NCBI RefSeq assembly: GCF_026213295.1
Contig: NC_079412.1
Span: 1,496,126 to 1,560,125, forward strand
Reading direction: 5' to 3'
Origin: Gadus chalcogrammus
Taxonomy: Eukaryota > Chordata > Actinopteri > Gadiformes > Gadidae
Length of the DNA stretch: 64,000 nucleotides
The notes beneath the pieces were generated by a model. That model was not told the DNA's origin. It made no database searches and saw nothing but the letters and a program-made list of their open reading frames with translations. Below are positions 1-31,773 of this stretch, piece by piece. Numbering within the stretch: position 1 is the stretch's first letter; every line of letters starts with the position of its first letter. Both the position numbers and the translations under genes were made by a program.

Positions 1-106
1 GATCATTGTTTGGAGAAAGTTGACCGAGGCAAGGTGGTTCTCTGACATAGAACCCTGTACTCTGTGACCCCCCAGGACACCCCCAGGGGGTCCCACCCAC
101 ACGTAC

Positions 107-7440
<7,334 letters not shown>

Positions 7441-7455
7441 TGCGCGGCAAGCGAC

Positions 7456-7463
7456 TTACGTCA
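7456..7463. promoter_or_regulatory. CRE-like site TTACGTCA upstream of atxn7l2
   Basis: A palindromic CREB/ATF-type octamer TTACGTCA lies 16 bp upstream of the first atxn7l2 ATG in a CpG-containing stretch, with an ETS-like GGAAGT further upstream (about 7489). A role in the atxn7l2 promoter or 5'UTR is inferred from position alone. Confidence 0.4.
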
Positions 7464-10400
7464 TAAAGCGCGCTCCCGGTTATGATAGGAAGTTCCTGCA
7501 TGCACGTCCATGAGCCTCCCACACACACGCACCGTCCGTCCTCAGATTGAGAATTTGAGGCCTAATGTGTCTTGCTTCTTATTAAAAACACAAGCAGAAA
7601 TGGAACACTTTCTAAGTACCCAGATTTAAATTGTGGGCAATGCTTCTCAATTCGCAGCCTCAGGGACACCGAGACTGGGGTGATGTGACCCGGCTGACCT
7701 CTGCCTTTCTCATACAACCCGCGTCAGTCCTGATGAATAAAACCACACTAGGCCAACAGCTCATTTGAATTGGCTATGATAAATGTAAATTCAGGGGCTG
7801 CTGCCTAGACTTTTGACCCTCAATTTAAAAAATAAATGAATCTTTCAGAGATAAACACTTTACTTGTCTGCAGGGCCAACCCTGTTTGTACCAGAAGTTT
7901 GGAATAGCAGAATATATACTAGGGAGGGCAGCCCAGCGATTTCTTAATCCCTCCAAGTGCTTAAGCCCTAAAGGTCACGTCAAGGCTGTGGTGAAAAATC
8001 ATCCAGCAGGGAGTCTGAAACCCTGAGCGAAGGGGGTGTCGTTACCACAGTGATCATCACAACACTGCTGTCACCTGGGGGGATACTTCATACTTGTATA
8101 ATTACAATTTTTTATAAGGTTGATTTTCAAACATTGAGATTTAGTTATTACATTCTTTTTTTCCTTTGTTGCACTTTGGTATATTCATGAAACAGAAAAG
8201 CCTCTCGTCACGTGTTCAATACGCAAATGACGTAAACTAAAATGACCTGTTCCTAAGAGAAAGAGCAGGGTCTATGTCAAATGTGCAATGAAGGGTGATG
8301 AATTAAACCAAGGGGTCAAGTAAAATGATGCCTCCTAGTGTCCAAGCTGGGGAATGCATTAATAGTCTTAACTATAGGGTTCAAAGCTGGCCCAAACTTT
8401 TCTCCTTACAAGTGATGTTACACAAATTCACAGTCGAATAAGAACAGTGAAGTGTATATGTTTAATCTTCTTGGGAGTTAGGTGACATTCTTTGTGATGT
8501 GGAATCCTTTAGATAACACTCTGATCCAAAGTGAGGGGGGAGGCATCTTGCTCTGGTATACCTACAAGTATAGACATTGCCTATTGAACCCTGCCCTGAT
8601 GTAGCCAAAGAGTCAAACATCCTATAAAACCCTGTACGGACGTCGTTAAGGATTCAAACACCCTATAAAACAACCCTGCAATTATGTCAGCTGGGAGTCA
8701 AACAACCTATAGAATGACCTTGCACTGATGTCAGCTTGGAGTCCAAACCCTATAGAAGGACCCTGCACTTGTGATGTAAAGCCAAGGAGCCAAGTCACAG
8801 CAGAGGGAGCTCAAACATGAATATATATTTTTAGTAAACAAGGATAGAAAGTTCAATTTTAATTTTTTGGCAAAACCAAGTAAGGCAAAATAAGGAACAA
8901 TAAGAAAAGGAACAATCAATGTTATAATCAGATTAGTAAAGATAGTGAAACATTAAGATTCATCTTTTAATATTGAGCCAAATTATAGTAATTCTATTTT
9001 TATTATTGCATCACAAGTGAGACTACTTTTGGTGTAATTTGACTTCAAATCCAAAGGCACAGGCTGTTAAATAAAAAAGCTCATACAAGGCACTTATTTG
9101 CATAGACAATAATTTACCAAATACCAATTCTGAGCCATCTCTGAAAAGCACAGTACTACATTTATATAATCATAGAACATTTGTAGTACAAAGCAGGTAA
9201 CAAATAACATCAACAATTTCCACAAAATTGTACAACCAGAGCCAGAGCTGCTTTGAGTCTAATTAAGGCCGTCTGGTTAAAGTAGGCCCTCATACAGGCA
9301 GTGAAATCAGCTGGCCGTCTAGCGTTACAGAAGGATGACATAATTACATCACCCCCCTTGTGACACCAATGTGACTCGTACTCACGACAAGGTGAACCCC
9401 TCTAGCTACACAGTGGTGTGACGAAATACTAAAGCACGATTGGACCGCAAGTCCAAAACAAGGAAGCTGCGCAATGCTTTCATGAGGAAAACAAACCCAT
9501 AACCAACCCTGAAAAAAAGATCTGTATAATGACCACAGCACCTACTTTTATACCCTCCAGAATATAAAACAATAAAAAGAAACAATTGAACTTCCATTTG
9601 ACTAGTGTCATAGTGTTTGGCTTCAGTCCCCCAGTGGGAGGTGGACAAGTTGTGAGCAACAGTTATACGTAAACATGGAAGCTGTGCCTCTCTGCTCCTA
9701 GGATTGAATGGCAGATGTTATTTCAACACACACAAGTCAGACATAGTGTCTGACTTGTTATGTTAAAAATAAATAACATAATGTAACCCAAAATGTTAAA
9801 GTAGCATGAGCAGAATAAGGCACCTACTCTATCAACACCTGTATGGATATTGACAAAAATAACATAACTCACTGGTTGTGTGATTAGTACACTTTTCCCA
9901 TTGGTGAAGGCATGGTCATTATGGGGTGGATCCTATATATGTTTTCATGCATTTTTGTGGCCATTAGAAGCAAATCAGAGTGGATATTCTCCAACAGTTT
10001 AGGTAGACATATTTGTGGCTCGATATTGCCAAATAAGGTTAGTTTAGCAAGTAATAGCTCTCGTCGCCTTTGCATCACGGTGCTGTGTCACAGCTTTGAT
10101 AGAAGAGCTGCAACCCAAGCTCTGATGCATTTCTCATTTCATATGGAAGAGGATTCTCATCTTTACAAGGTACCACTTATGTGCCATTAATCAAAGCCCT
10201 TTCAATAAAAGGCTTGCAACAAAACATTGCTAAATTAGTCTTTTCTATGTAGTGTAAAAACATGTGGTTAGTGGAGATAATTAATGGTAGTTTCAATGGA
10301 AGGCACTAACAGGGTTTAGTCATATGATTGAGTTAATAACAATCCTCATATTGTGAAATCAAGAAACTAAATCACATGGTTGGCACGTTAATTGGTTAAC

Positions 10401-10532
10401 TTTAATTCAATTGTGGCTAACGAAGAATAGGGATGGATAACGGTGGATTCCTTTTTAGTATATTTAAGAACGATTGTTAGGCTCAAAGCGTATTTGGCCA
10501 TTGATGAAGGATGTGTTTGACCCCTGAGTGGT
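7464..10532. other. Intergenic region between atxn7l2 and the sypl2 3' end
   Basis: About 3 kb with the proximal atxn7l2 promoter at the left and the sypl2 3'UTR presumably at the right. I see no coding region. Around 8590-8790 there is a loose repeated phrase (CCTATAAAAC / CCCTGCA / GTCAGCTTGGAGTC) at 40-60 bp spacing, an eroded tandem repeat. No clear minus-strand poly(A) signal could be assigned. Confidence 0.6.
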
Positions 10533-22209
<11,677 letters not shown>

Positions 22210-22420
22210 GGAGACTCGGTCCAACTACAATGTTGTTCTTGTTTAAAGTAATATCCAAAACCTGACGGTATCGTCCTGTAACTCTGGTTAACGACGGGTT
22301 GTTCCGCGGGCTTCAGGCGGGGACGGTCACGTGTTCAGCTCTTGGTGGCGACGATGCGCGAGCTCCGCGCTGTCAAACTTCTCCGCGCGCCGCCGGCCAA
22401 TTGCACCTGACTGCAGCACG
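22210..22420 (-). promoter_or_regulatory. CpG-rich presumed promoter and 5'UTR of sypl2
   Basis: Immediately upstream of the sypl2 ATG the sequence turns CpG-rich (CTCCGCGCGCCGCCGGCC near 22380). It contains a CACGTG E-box at 22328-22333 and a CACCTG E-box near 22406; CANNTG sites would suit a muscle-expressed gene. The assignment rests on position and composition only. Confidence 0.45.
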
Positions 22421-22649
22421 CAGATCGGGGTTGGGCTAAATGTGGGCGGAGCTAAACGTTTGATTCCGCCTACGGACAGAGTGGGGTGAAACCTACGTTG
22501 TAGAAGGTAGAATAAAACTATTATAATATAATCTATATTATCTATAGATTAGAGGCGGAGTCAGTGTATAAGCCACGGTTAATTCAACCAACTCACTTTC
22601 ATCAATTCAGAACGGTATAGTAAGTTGGTAACTCCACAGAAACTGACGA

Positions 22650-24148
22650 GTGATGGGTCATTCTCGACCGAACGAATCTTTAACAACAACGAACCGAACA
22701 GATTCTTCTTTCGTCTCGTTCGTTCTCAGACTCGACTCCTGATTAGTCGTGATGTAAATTATTTTAGTCTATGCTATTTCCGATTACATGTTTCAAGCTA
22801 ACCACAGTTATGAATGATTTCTTCACCACATAATGGACAACACCATATGATTGATTGTTCTTTATTGACACTCATGTACAAAGGTAAGTGTACAAAATGT
22901 ACATCATTTCAAAAGGAGGACACAAAAAAGCCCATGGGCTTATTTCCATTATGGTCCCTTTGTCAGCATGTTGATAGGTGTAATGTGTGTGTTAAACGTA
23001 ATGTACATTGTGGGACACAGTGTGGGAACAAAGTAAAAAATGACATTCCAATCACACTATATAAGGTTTTAATGATTTTGCAGATAAGTTAAAGACTACA
23101 AACATGGCCCCTTTGCCATTTCCGTTTAAGCCAAGACAGACCAAAGGTTTACCTGGTTAAACTAGAACATGTAGGCGTGGCTTATTTACCATTCCGCCCA
23201 CTCCCAAAATATTTAGAACGCAAGCCTGTTTACCTTGTGTCTCTGTTAGAATAAACCACGTGTTGAACATTTACCACTCTCCGAGTCATACCTAGCACGA
23301 GACGACCATACCACAAAGCATTTTTTTTTTTATCAGTCGCTGACTCGCTGATCATTCACTGACTGTGAGTGGTGAAGACTGAAGAGGCTTAGTGAGCAAG
23401 CGTACGATAATACGATTCAATATCAGTAAAATGGTAAATGCATGCTATCTTTCTATTTTCTGTGTCATGCCAGATTAATCAAATATTTGAATTTCTCGTC
23501 AATCTGTCTCGAGTCGTTCTTTCATGGTTTGTTCTCCATCCGGGACCCCCACCATCATTGCTAAATTAATTATCTTGCTGATATGTTAAATATCCAATAA
23601 TCCACTACAGCCCCCCATCCTGCTGCGTTTGGTTAAAGTTGTAATGTTGTGTTGATTGATGGCCGACTTCCACGATCGTTTGAGAATGAGAACGAGGGAG
23701 GAGCTGAGCCTGACTGACTCATGGTGTGCTCCTGAATCCTTGGACGCCAGCCTAGCAATGTAATCAAGTGTGTCAGAGCATTTCAAATCGTCATTAAAAT
23801 GACCAACGTGGTACAAATACAAAGAAAATAAATCTCTTCACGGGCGCAAGCATTTGGTTGAGAACGTCATCACTGCTCTCGGTCTACTCTCAGGATTCCA
23901 AAAGATGAAGACAAAAAGGGGGCGTGCCTCCAAGAAATGCTGCAAGAAATCGGGGAGATCTTTGACTTTCGAATCGGAAGTCTGGCGTCCGAGGATTGAG
24001 GAACGCACCATCAGCTGAGAACCGTGCATTGCATGATTAGATCCACCGCTACCGGAAACTCGACTCAACGAACAAACAAACGATTCTGAACGTCTCTTCA
24101 TGGCGAACGGACCGACGCAAACTGAATCAATCATTAAATCCATCACTA
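22650..24148. mobile_element. Degraded hAT-like element with GAACGAATC/TCGTTCGTTC motifs
   Basis: AGTGATGG at the left (about 22650) is mirrored by CCATCACT at the right (about 24148). Inside are TCGTTCGTTCTC, GAACGAATCTTT and inverted counterparts. A related copy lies at 38015-38600, sharing the GTCGCTGA...GTGAGTGGTGAAGA stretch found here at 23337-23376. No convincing ORF or exact TSD was seen. Confidence 0.5.
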
Positions 24149-24159
24149 AAACTAACTAA

Positions 24160-24824
24160 CGTATCTCACTGAGGAGGCCCAAACATAAACCACAAACAAA
24201 GTATCCTAGCAACAGGGTTTCTAACTATATTAAAAGAGAACCAGCTATGGAAAAAGGTTCATGCATTTGATAGACATTCCTACCTTTAACTTACGTACGA
24301 GGATGGACGCCTAAACAAACAAAATTTCTGTGCATTTATTTGATTATTTTGTCCACACTAATTTGTCCTTGCATACTAATGCGTCATTTTTAAAATCGTA
24401 GATTAATATGGCCATCTATCTTAAAAAAGAATCCTCATCAAGACGATGAAGATCTGCAACCACACCGGAGAGTGTCAAAGATGAGGCTCGTTCTGGGGTG
24501 CTGTATGTCTTTGGGCCTTCCATGTCTACTGAATCCATATTTTGGACTGTTTGTGAATCCTTTAAAGGGATGATATCATGCCACCATATATCAGTGTGGC
24601 TAGCCATTACAAGAACAATTTTAATCTGCCTTTTCCTGTGTTTTACTAGCGGAAGTGTCCACTTAGATGCATGATGGATGAGCAACATTTGCTCAAGCTG
24701 GTAGACCGATCAATCCAGCCTGCATCTAGGACCAGAATACATATATTTTATTATACCTGAAGTTATATGAGCTTCATGCTGGTCTCAAGTCAGGGAGGTT
24801 AATTTCGTTACAACTGAAAAGCCA
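24160..24824. other. Intergenic, nothing recognised
   Basis: AT-rich sequence with short ORFs only. No coding, RNA or transposon signature that I can support. Confidence 0.4.
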
Positions 24825-24914
24825 AGACCCAAGTAGTGATCACCCAAGTAGTGATCACTACGAGTGATCACTACCAAGTAGTGATCATCCAAGTAGTGAT
24901 CACTACTTGGGTCT
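24825..24914. repeat. Cluster of TGATCA palindromes inside a perfect inverted repeat
   Basis: Five copies of AGTGATCA-type palindromes occur in 90 bp (several as TAGTGATCACTA). The outer ends AGACCCAAGTAGTGATCA and its exact complement TGATCACTACTTGGGTCT close the block, so the whole segment can fold as a cruciform. Confidence 0.85.
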
Positions 24915-25188
24915 CCTTGTTTCACTCAATTTATACTGACATCTTGTAAGACCAAGACTTGCGTTCTAAAGACCATCCAAAGATGATTCTGATATATTAT
25001 ATATTTGATGCAAAAAGAGGATATTTTTACTAGGAGAGTATTCTTATTGTTTAAATACATGGGTCTGCAACATGAACTAGATTTGGCCTTTAATGTAATT
25101 TTTCCAAATTTGAGACGGAGAACGCAAATCCCGTAAAGCGAGCGTGAAGGTTCCCCTTTCTAGGTGCTGTAGACAAGACTCGTGAATT

Positions 25189-25388
<200 letters not shown>

Positions 25389-26729
25389 CAGAAAATATGT
25401 GATGAGAGCCAGATTTTGCAACTAACCAAACAACAACAGTCCCCTCCTTTTATGCTCCATCCATCAAGAGGGTGCCATTGAGAAGTGAGGTGTTCCATGC
25501 TGCTGTGTTTAACAGGCAGGATTGCTTCCCTGAACCAATCAGGAAAGAGAAGCCCTGGAGTAGTCTAAAGTCTGAATGGGTTACACCAAAGCCGAAGCGT
25601 GAGAAGAGTTGCGACACTCTGTCTCGCCCTTGGGGTGGTCACGTGGTTCATGTAAGCCTGTATAGTTCCAAACACGCCGCGCTGCCATTTTCTTCTATGG
25701 GACTGACAGCAGCGATGGCAATATTGAATGATAAATATAAATAAAAAAACACGTACCCAAGTTATTTTGTTGACTGTAATGCATTATTGCATATTTGTTA
25801 ATGTGTTTTACATTTGGAGTGGTAGGGTGACATCTGAGAGCTACTTAGATACGATTTTAAGTTTGAGGGAAAGCTTCACGTTCGTGTTAGCATGGGGAGC
25901 AATAGGCTACTGGCTTTAGCGGCTTAACCTTAACTTTTACCTTACTACATCTGTTATGAAATCAAAGACGATTCAGGATGTTATTTTTTGCGCAACTGGA
26001 CTATTGGATTTCATTGATTTTGCTTCTAATTCCAATTCATTTACCCATGGTGAAAGAGCGATTTGAGAAAGCAGATTAGCAACAGTCCATTTAGCATTTA
26101 GCGTCCAGCCAACTACTTGGATGAGGCAGGAACTGACCGCACAACCATGATACTTTTAAGACTTTTAAGACTAAATGAGTAGCACAACAAGAATGTGTGT
26201 GTATCCAACTGGAAAAACAAGAACCAAGTGAAGGAACAGGGATGAATAATGTGTATACATAAGTGTTAAAAAGAGAGGAATACGGTGAGAAAAAATAAAA
26301 TTGACCACTGGTTATAAAATCCTCCAGCAAATGCAGATTCCACTGCCTAACATCTGCACGCTGCAAAGGAGGATACAAGCATGTAAAGCTGGAGTGTTTA
26401 GAAACAAATCCTCTCCACATATATCAGGCTGAGGTTTGTGGAACCAAAAAGTGGGAACAAGTATGAATAAGAACAACAAAGCAAACCTACAGTAAGTGAA
26501 CAAGAACAGCAAAGTAGAGCCAGGGGGTATCAATTAATAAAACAAAGTTATTCATTTCTGGAACAAGAACAACAAATGTGTGAACAGGTGTGCGTGTATA
26601 TCGAACTTGAAAAACAAGAACAAAGTGAAGGAACAGGTGGGAATACAATAAGTTTTTCAAAAACAAACAAAATACTTCAGGCTTCATCAGGCAGAGGTTA
26701 AGGATAGCAAAGTGCTTCAGGTCGAAAGG

Positions 26730-26995
26730 AAGGACAACAGTCGCCACCACCAACAGCCGTCGCCAGCACAAGCCGCCACCACTAGCAGCAGAAGTCGACA
26801 CTACCATCCTTCGCCACCACCAGCCAGCTCAAGCAGCCATCACCTCTAGCAGCAGCAGTGTTTGCCAGCACCAGCCAGCTCAAGCCACCAAGAACAGCAG
26901 CCGCCAGCAGCAGCCACAGCCAACAGCATCCACCATCAGCAGCAGCTGCCGCCACAGCCCCTACCAGCCGCCGCCACAGCCACCTGCAGCAGAGG
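26730..26995. repeat. CAG/CCA-rich low-complexity tract
   Basis: Irregular CAGCAG, CCACCA and GCCGCCACAGCC repeats. Both strands are open for long stretches, but the translations are low-complexity (Gln/Pro/Ser or Ala/Leu/Trp) and match no family I know. It lies about 0.6 kb upstream of the gag relic. Two imperfect direct repeats of about 60 bp (near 26192 and 26588) flank part of this region. Confidence 0.6.
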
Positions 26996-27574
26996 GAAAA
27001 TAATCTGACAAGACCTTGAATAGCGATGAGGTCAATGAGTTTCCCCACACATGGCCAAATTGCTGCCAAGTTGGGGAAGGAGTGTGCCACGTTCTTTTGG
27101 AAAAAGGTTGCAGAGTCAGGATCGCTTGTAACTCCTTTATTTGGTAATGGTTCGCTATGATATCAATGAAGCAAAAGGAGAGGAATTGTCTAGGCACGCG
27201 TGGAGGCAAGCTTAGCTGGGCATCCGTGGATGCCCTGCCTGGAGCGTTCTTCCCCGCTGTTCTATCTGTTGTGACTTTAATATTGGGCTGGCGTGGCCTC
27301 CGTAATGTGCTCTGATTGGCTAAGCATGGTGCTGAGCCCCCGCCTCCTGGGTACCCGTATGTGCTGGTCCCTTGTGGTTATGCGTGGACATTGGAACTTG
27401 GTTTATGGCTTGGTGCTAACCTCTTGTGGCTGTGTGCGGGCATTACACTGGTTTTTCTGGCCTTGAGCATCCGATTTTCTCAGACACCAGTGATATGTCA
27501 CCACTTGTATCTCTAGAATTGATACGAGAATGAATGGCTCCTTGTATTAGCCGGACATCTGCAGTACTCCCCAC

Positions 27575-28852
27575 GTGCCACAGAAGGGAAATCCATCTGC
27601 CACACCTGACTATGCTAATTATGATGCGACCCAGATCCCACAACAATTTCTACCACAACAATTTCCCCAATTCTCCCCTGTCCCACCACATTCCTTCCTT
27701 CCACAACAATGTCTACAACAACCCCCCGCGGTGAGGTCTGGAGCAGTGACTAAGAATTAATCACTCAATGGAGGATTTGATGACAACATACAACCACAAT
27801 GCAGCGCGATGGGAGGCGCAGCCACACCACACATGAAGACCACAGATGAGAAAGACGAAATAGTTAACCTCAGGCCCTTGAAGAAGATAGAAAGCGTGGA
27901 GGGACGCACAATCCTCTATGAACCCTCCAGCCCGAAGGACATCGAAAGATGGAGTGCGGAAATCGACCACCCGAGGAGAGCAGGCCTGCAGCCATGGATG
28001 AAATTGAAACAACTGATGCTTCTGTACGAACTCCACCCCTACGATGGCCTTGCTATATTGTTCAAACACCTGAGCAGCACTGAGCGCACCCAGATTCGAT
28101 ACGATGTGGAAGATGCCATAGGAGAAGACGGAATGAGACCAGGAAAGTGATGGGAGGCCATAAAGGCGTGGATCCAAAAACACTCCAGGGCACAAGTCAA
28201 CTGGACAACAATCACTCGTTGTATGCAGAAGGAAGACGAGGGTCTGGACCAGTTCAACGAGCGCTTCTTCGAATGTTATTTGCTGTACTCAGGCCAAACT
28301 GAATATGATATGGACATCGACCAGTCACAGGACTTGCCTTTGAAGACCATGCATCTCCAGCAGGTACTGCCGGAGATCCGAAGGGGAGTGAAGACAAGGC
28401 TTCCCATCTGGGACAACCGTAGCTGCACAATGGCAGAGATCAAGGAAGTCGGAGAAAAGGTGGGTCGAGATGAAGAAGTCCGGATTCGATTCCTGGCTGA
28501 CGAGAAGAAGGAAATAGCCAGGGACCGAGAAAGATTCCCCCAGTCCAACAGGGATAGAGAACGATTCACCCAGTCCGACAGGCAGAGAGAACCTCGACCA
28601 TGCCACAACTGCGGACAAAATGGACACTGGCAAAGAGAATGTAAAGCCTCTCGAAAGATGTGCCGTGACCGCTCCAACGAGAGAGTAGGGGAAGAAAACC
28701 GCTCAGACAAAATGAGGGAACTATTGAAGAAGTTACAGGCGAAGAGTGTTGAAGAACTCAGCCGCATATGCGATTCAGAGTCGGAAACCAACAACAACAC
28801 AGACTTGTTAGATTCGCTAGATTTGGCACGCAAACTAACTGATACGGGGTGA
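27575..28852 (+). pseudogene. Endogenous retrovirus gag relic (capsid plus zinc knuckle)
   Basis: One plus-strand frame runs about 426 codons with only two in-frame stops, TAA at 27758-27760 and TGA at 28148-28150. The first part is Pro/Gln-rich. The middle resembles the gammaretrovirus-type capsid (segments such as DQFNERFFECYLLYSG before the C-terminal domain). A Glu/Arg-rich charged stretch leads to a CCHC zinc knuckle, CHNCGQNGHWQREC, at about 28600-28642. No protease, reverse transcriptase, integrase or envelope follows. Downstream non-coding sequence ends in a poly(A) run at 29378. I recognised no LTR or primer-binding site. It is a decayed copy of an old retroviral gag or a retrocopy of a gag-derived transcript, not a working gene. 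Confidence 0.75.
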
Positions 28853-29398
28853 GAGTAGGGAGTGTTTGTTATTTTCATTCCTTTATTTTCACGAGAGGTT
28901 AGTCTTCGAAAGATGCTAGGACTTTGTCACCGCCTATCTAAGTGAGAATTCATGTTGGTTCCTTCTTGACACAACTGCTCAGCTTTAGAACATTTTGTTT
29001 GTTTTGTTTTATTTTTGAACAAAGGATCACTCATTCATTCATTCACACAAGGTTTATTGAGACCTATGATGACTGATTACTGATATAACCATTTTCGAAT
29101 CAAGCGATTTATTTTTGTACTGTTTGAGGCTGTGACAATGCCTCCCCCATGACTGCACTTTTTCTTTGTTTCATGTTTCATCGTACCTTGGAGATCCAGG
29201 AGACACAGACACTTGTTGAGTCCTTGGGATGAGTCCTTGAACTGAACTGTGTCTCAGCGTTTGTCCTGACGCCCTACTACAAACTTTCATCCTCATCCCC
29301 CATCACACCTGCGGTGGCCATCAACTGGAAAATAACTCTGTTGCAACTGCTACTCAAAACCAACTGAGTCATGCAGTAAAAAAAAAAAAAAAAAAAAA
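28853..29398 (+). other. 3' non-coding part of the gag relic, ending in A21
   Basis: About 525 bp without ORFs follow the gag stop and end in 21 A at 29378-29398. A transcript-like 3' end directly followed by genomic poly(A) suggests that this copy arrived by reverse transcription of a polyadenylated RNA. Confidence 0.5.
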
Positions 29399-30444
29399 GC
29401 TTACATTATGAAAAAAAAACACTAATCTGTGTAATATCATTTTAAAGCTCATTATGGCTTGTATTGTTTGTGTGGAATAATTTGCATTCATACAGCCTTT
29501 TCAAGGGTATAATTAAACAAAAGCAACCTTATTTCTACTAGCTATAGCATCAGACACACAGTACTCAGCTGACACCGTCAGGTTCAGCAGATTAAACCTG
29601 AATAAAACGGTCATTAATCAACCTTAATAATCCTAGTAATCCTACATCAATGACTAACTAAATAAAAGTTGTCAGAGATTCACTAATTAACTTCTGGTGC
29701 AGTGATACATTCACAGCTGGCGAAATCAAGAAGACTAATAGCAGGCAATGACTGAAAAACGGTATTCTACGAAGATAAAATTATAGATAATTACGCTGTG
29801 CACATACAAATTAAGATCAGTATATGCATCATTAAGATTATTTAATTATTTAATTTATCCCTGGAGATACCTTCACAGCTTGCAACGTCGAGCTAACAAA
29901 CTAGCAGGCAACCGGTCGTCTACCAATCTAAAAATATATACATAATTACGCTGTGCACATACAAATAAATTTCAGGTTATGAATCAGAATGGGCCTCTTA
30001 TAAAATAAAGACAGTTGAGAATTCAAAAGAGGCAGCAATTTAATCAGCTTACCTCAGAAGTTACTCGATGGCATACTAGAAAACATTCTAGTTTCCTGTA
30101 AAAATGCATTTCCTGCAGAAAATGTGTTGGGTGCTGTAGTACAAAGTGGGACATCGTAACTTTGTCAAATTGCAACCGTTTACCATCGTTCAAACCATTT
30201 AACAATTTTACACACTTGTATCTTCAATAATATCCAACCGAAATTACGATATAATTTACACTTTATTCAGAATCACAGTTTTAGTTTCATACCGGCTTCC
30301 TTTTCAGTTGCTCTCATTGATTAACGTTGACGCTGGAGCGTGAGGACGTTCAGCAGTGTTGCCAGATTGTTCGTATTACCTGGGCTGTTTTTCCCACTCT
30401 ATTGGACTACCTTTAATCGCACACCGTCTCGCTATTCTCTTAAA

Positions 30445-30445
<1 letters not shown>
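29399..30445. other. Intergenic, AT-rich, no gene seen
   Basis: Contains a duplicated phrase (ATTACGCTGTGCACATACAAAT near 29789 and 29945; GTTCAGCAGATT and AGCTTGCAACG-type flanks), an eroded local repeat. Nothing coding was recognised. Confidence 0.5.

Positions 30446-30521
<76 letters not shown>
30446..30521. repeat. (AC)n microsatellite, 76 bp
   Basis: A pure AC array in transposon-rich intergenic sequence. Confidence 0.97.
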
Positions 30522-30522
<1 letters not shown>

Positions 30523-31244
30523 ATCAGTGCAGGGCAATACATTTGACCTTTTACATTTCTGCATTTTTAGCAATGCTTTGCGCTTCTCATTCAGCTTTCA
30601 CTTTACTTGTTTAGGCCTACATGTTTACATTGTTTACTCCATTTAGACTTTAACTTTTATTCAAATCCCGTCACTTGATTTAATCCATTTAACGTTTCTT
30701 TATGGCTTAATCTATGTGGCTTTTCTAAAAAATATGTTCAACCCCACTTTGACTCGGAATCGCTGGCTCAAACAGATCAGGTAAAGAGATATGTTTTTAA
30801 CGATTTCTGGAATTGTGTGGATTTCTGCATGGTATGATGGTGCAGATCTTAATTGCTCAAGGTGACATGTTAGCACAAGAGAAAAATTGTCCCGCTTAAA
30901 TTATCTTCATTGAAAATCCTCAAGCCAGCGATCCTGGTGACAATCAAATATACACAGGTCACAATGTTATGACCAATCAGTGCAGAAAACCACACAATTC
31001 CAAAGGGTGCATTGCAGGGGCGGATCTACTGGGGTGGCAACTGCCACCCTAAAATAAGCCTTGCCACCCCAGCTGCCACCCCAGTTGGCAGCGCAAAACT
31101 CTTTTTTTTTCTTTTTTTTTTGCTTTTACAAGACATTTACAAAAGCGAGTTTCAAAAGACCGACTGCAAGTGAATGCAACCAGGAAATATTGCCCCATCC
31201 CGCTCCCCCCCCCCCCCCCCCCCCCCCCCTGCCCGAGACTCCCG

Positions 31245-31773
31245 CCGGTGTAAGTGCCATATTGGCTCGGCTACCAGATCGGCTCGGGGTCCGTCGTCTG
31301 CTGATTACGTCACACAATACGCTATCTACAGCAATAAGGTATTTTATGGCTTAAATTAAAGAGCCTGTAATGATCTTTCATTTTGAACATAAGACCATTC
31401 CCAACCTATCTGTATGGATAGTTTTCTTCTAAAAACAAAACGTCCCTCGGAATCATCTTGGCTGTTAAGATAAGCCGTCCGTGTTGCCAGATTGGGCACA
31501 TTTTCAGCCTGATTTGGCTACTTTGAATCACGTTAGGCTGGAAAAACGAAACTAGACAGACCTACTCGCGCTCACACATGTGCTCGCTGTGGTTGCTATG
31601 ACGACAGCCAGAGCTACAGCACAAAACAGCCAATCACAACTGTCCCTTAGCAGCCAATCACAATGTAGCCTACGCCCATTCAAGCGTACAGCCAATGATA
31701 TTGTGTAACGTAATCAGCAGACGACGGACCCCGAGCCGATCTGGTAGCCGAGCCAATGTGGTACTTACACCGG
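31245..31773. repeat. Inverted pair of about 70 bp (arms 31245-31315 and 31701-31773)
   Basis: The arm beginning CCGGTGTAAGTGCCA at 31245 and ending TTACGTCACAC at 31315 is repeated in reverse complement at 31701-31773 with very few differences. The 385-bp spacer contains GTTGCCAGATTGGGC, also seen near 51070 and 30360. This looks like a smaller foldback unit inside the composite. Confidence 0.85.

Noticed and set aside
26782..27090. Minus-strand ORF rich in Ala, Leu and Trp as a membrane protein
   Set aside because: Translation of a CAG/CCA low-complexity tract, without a family match or gene context.
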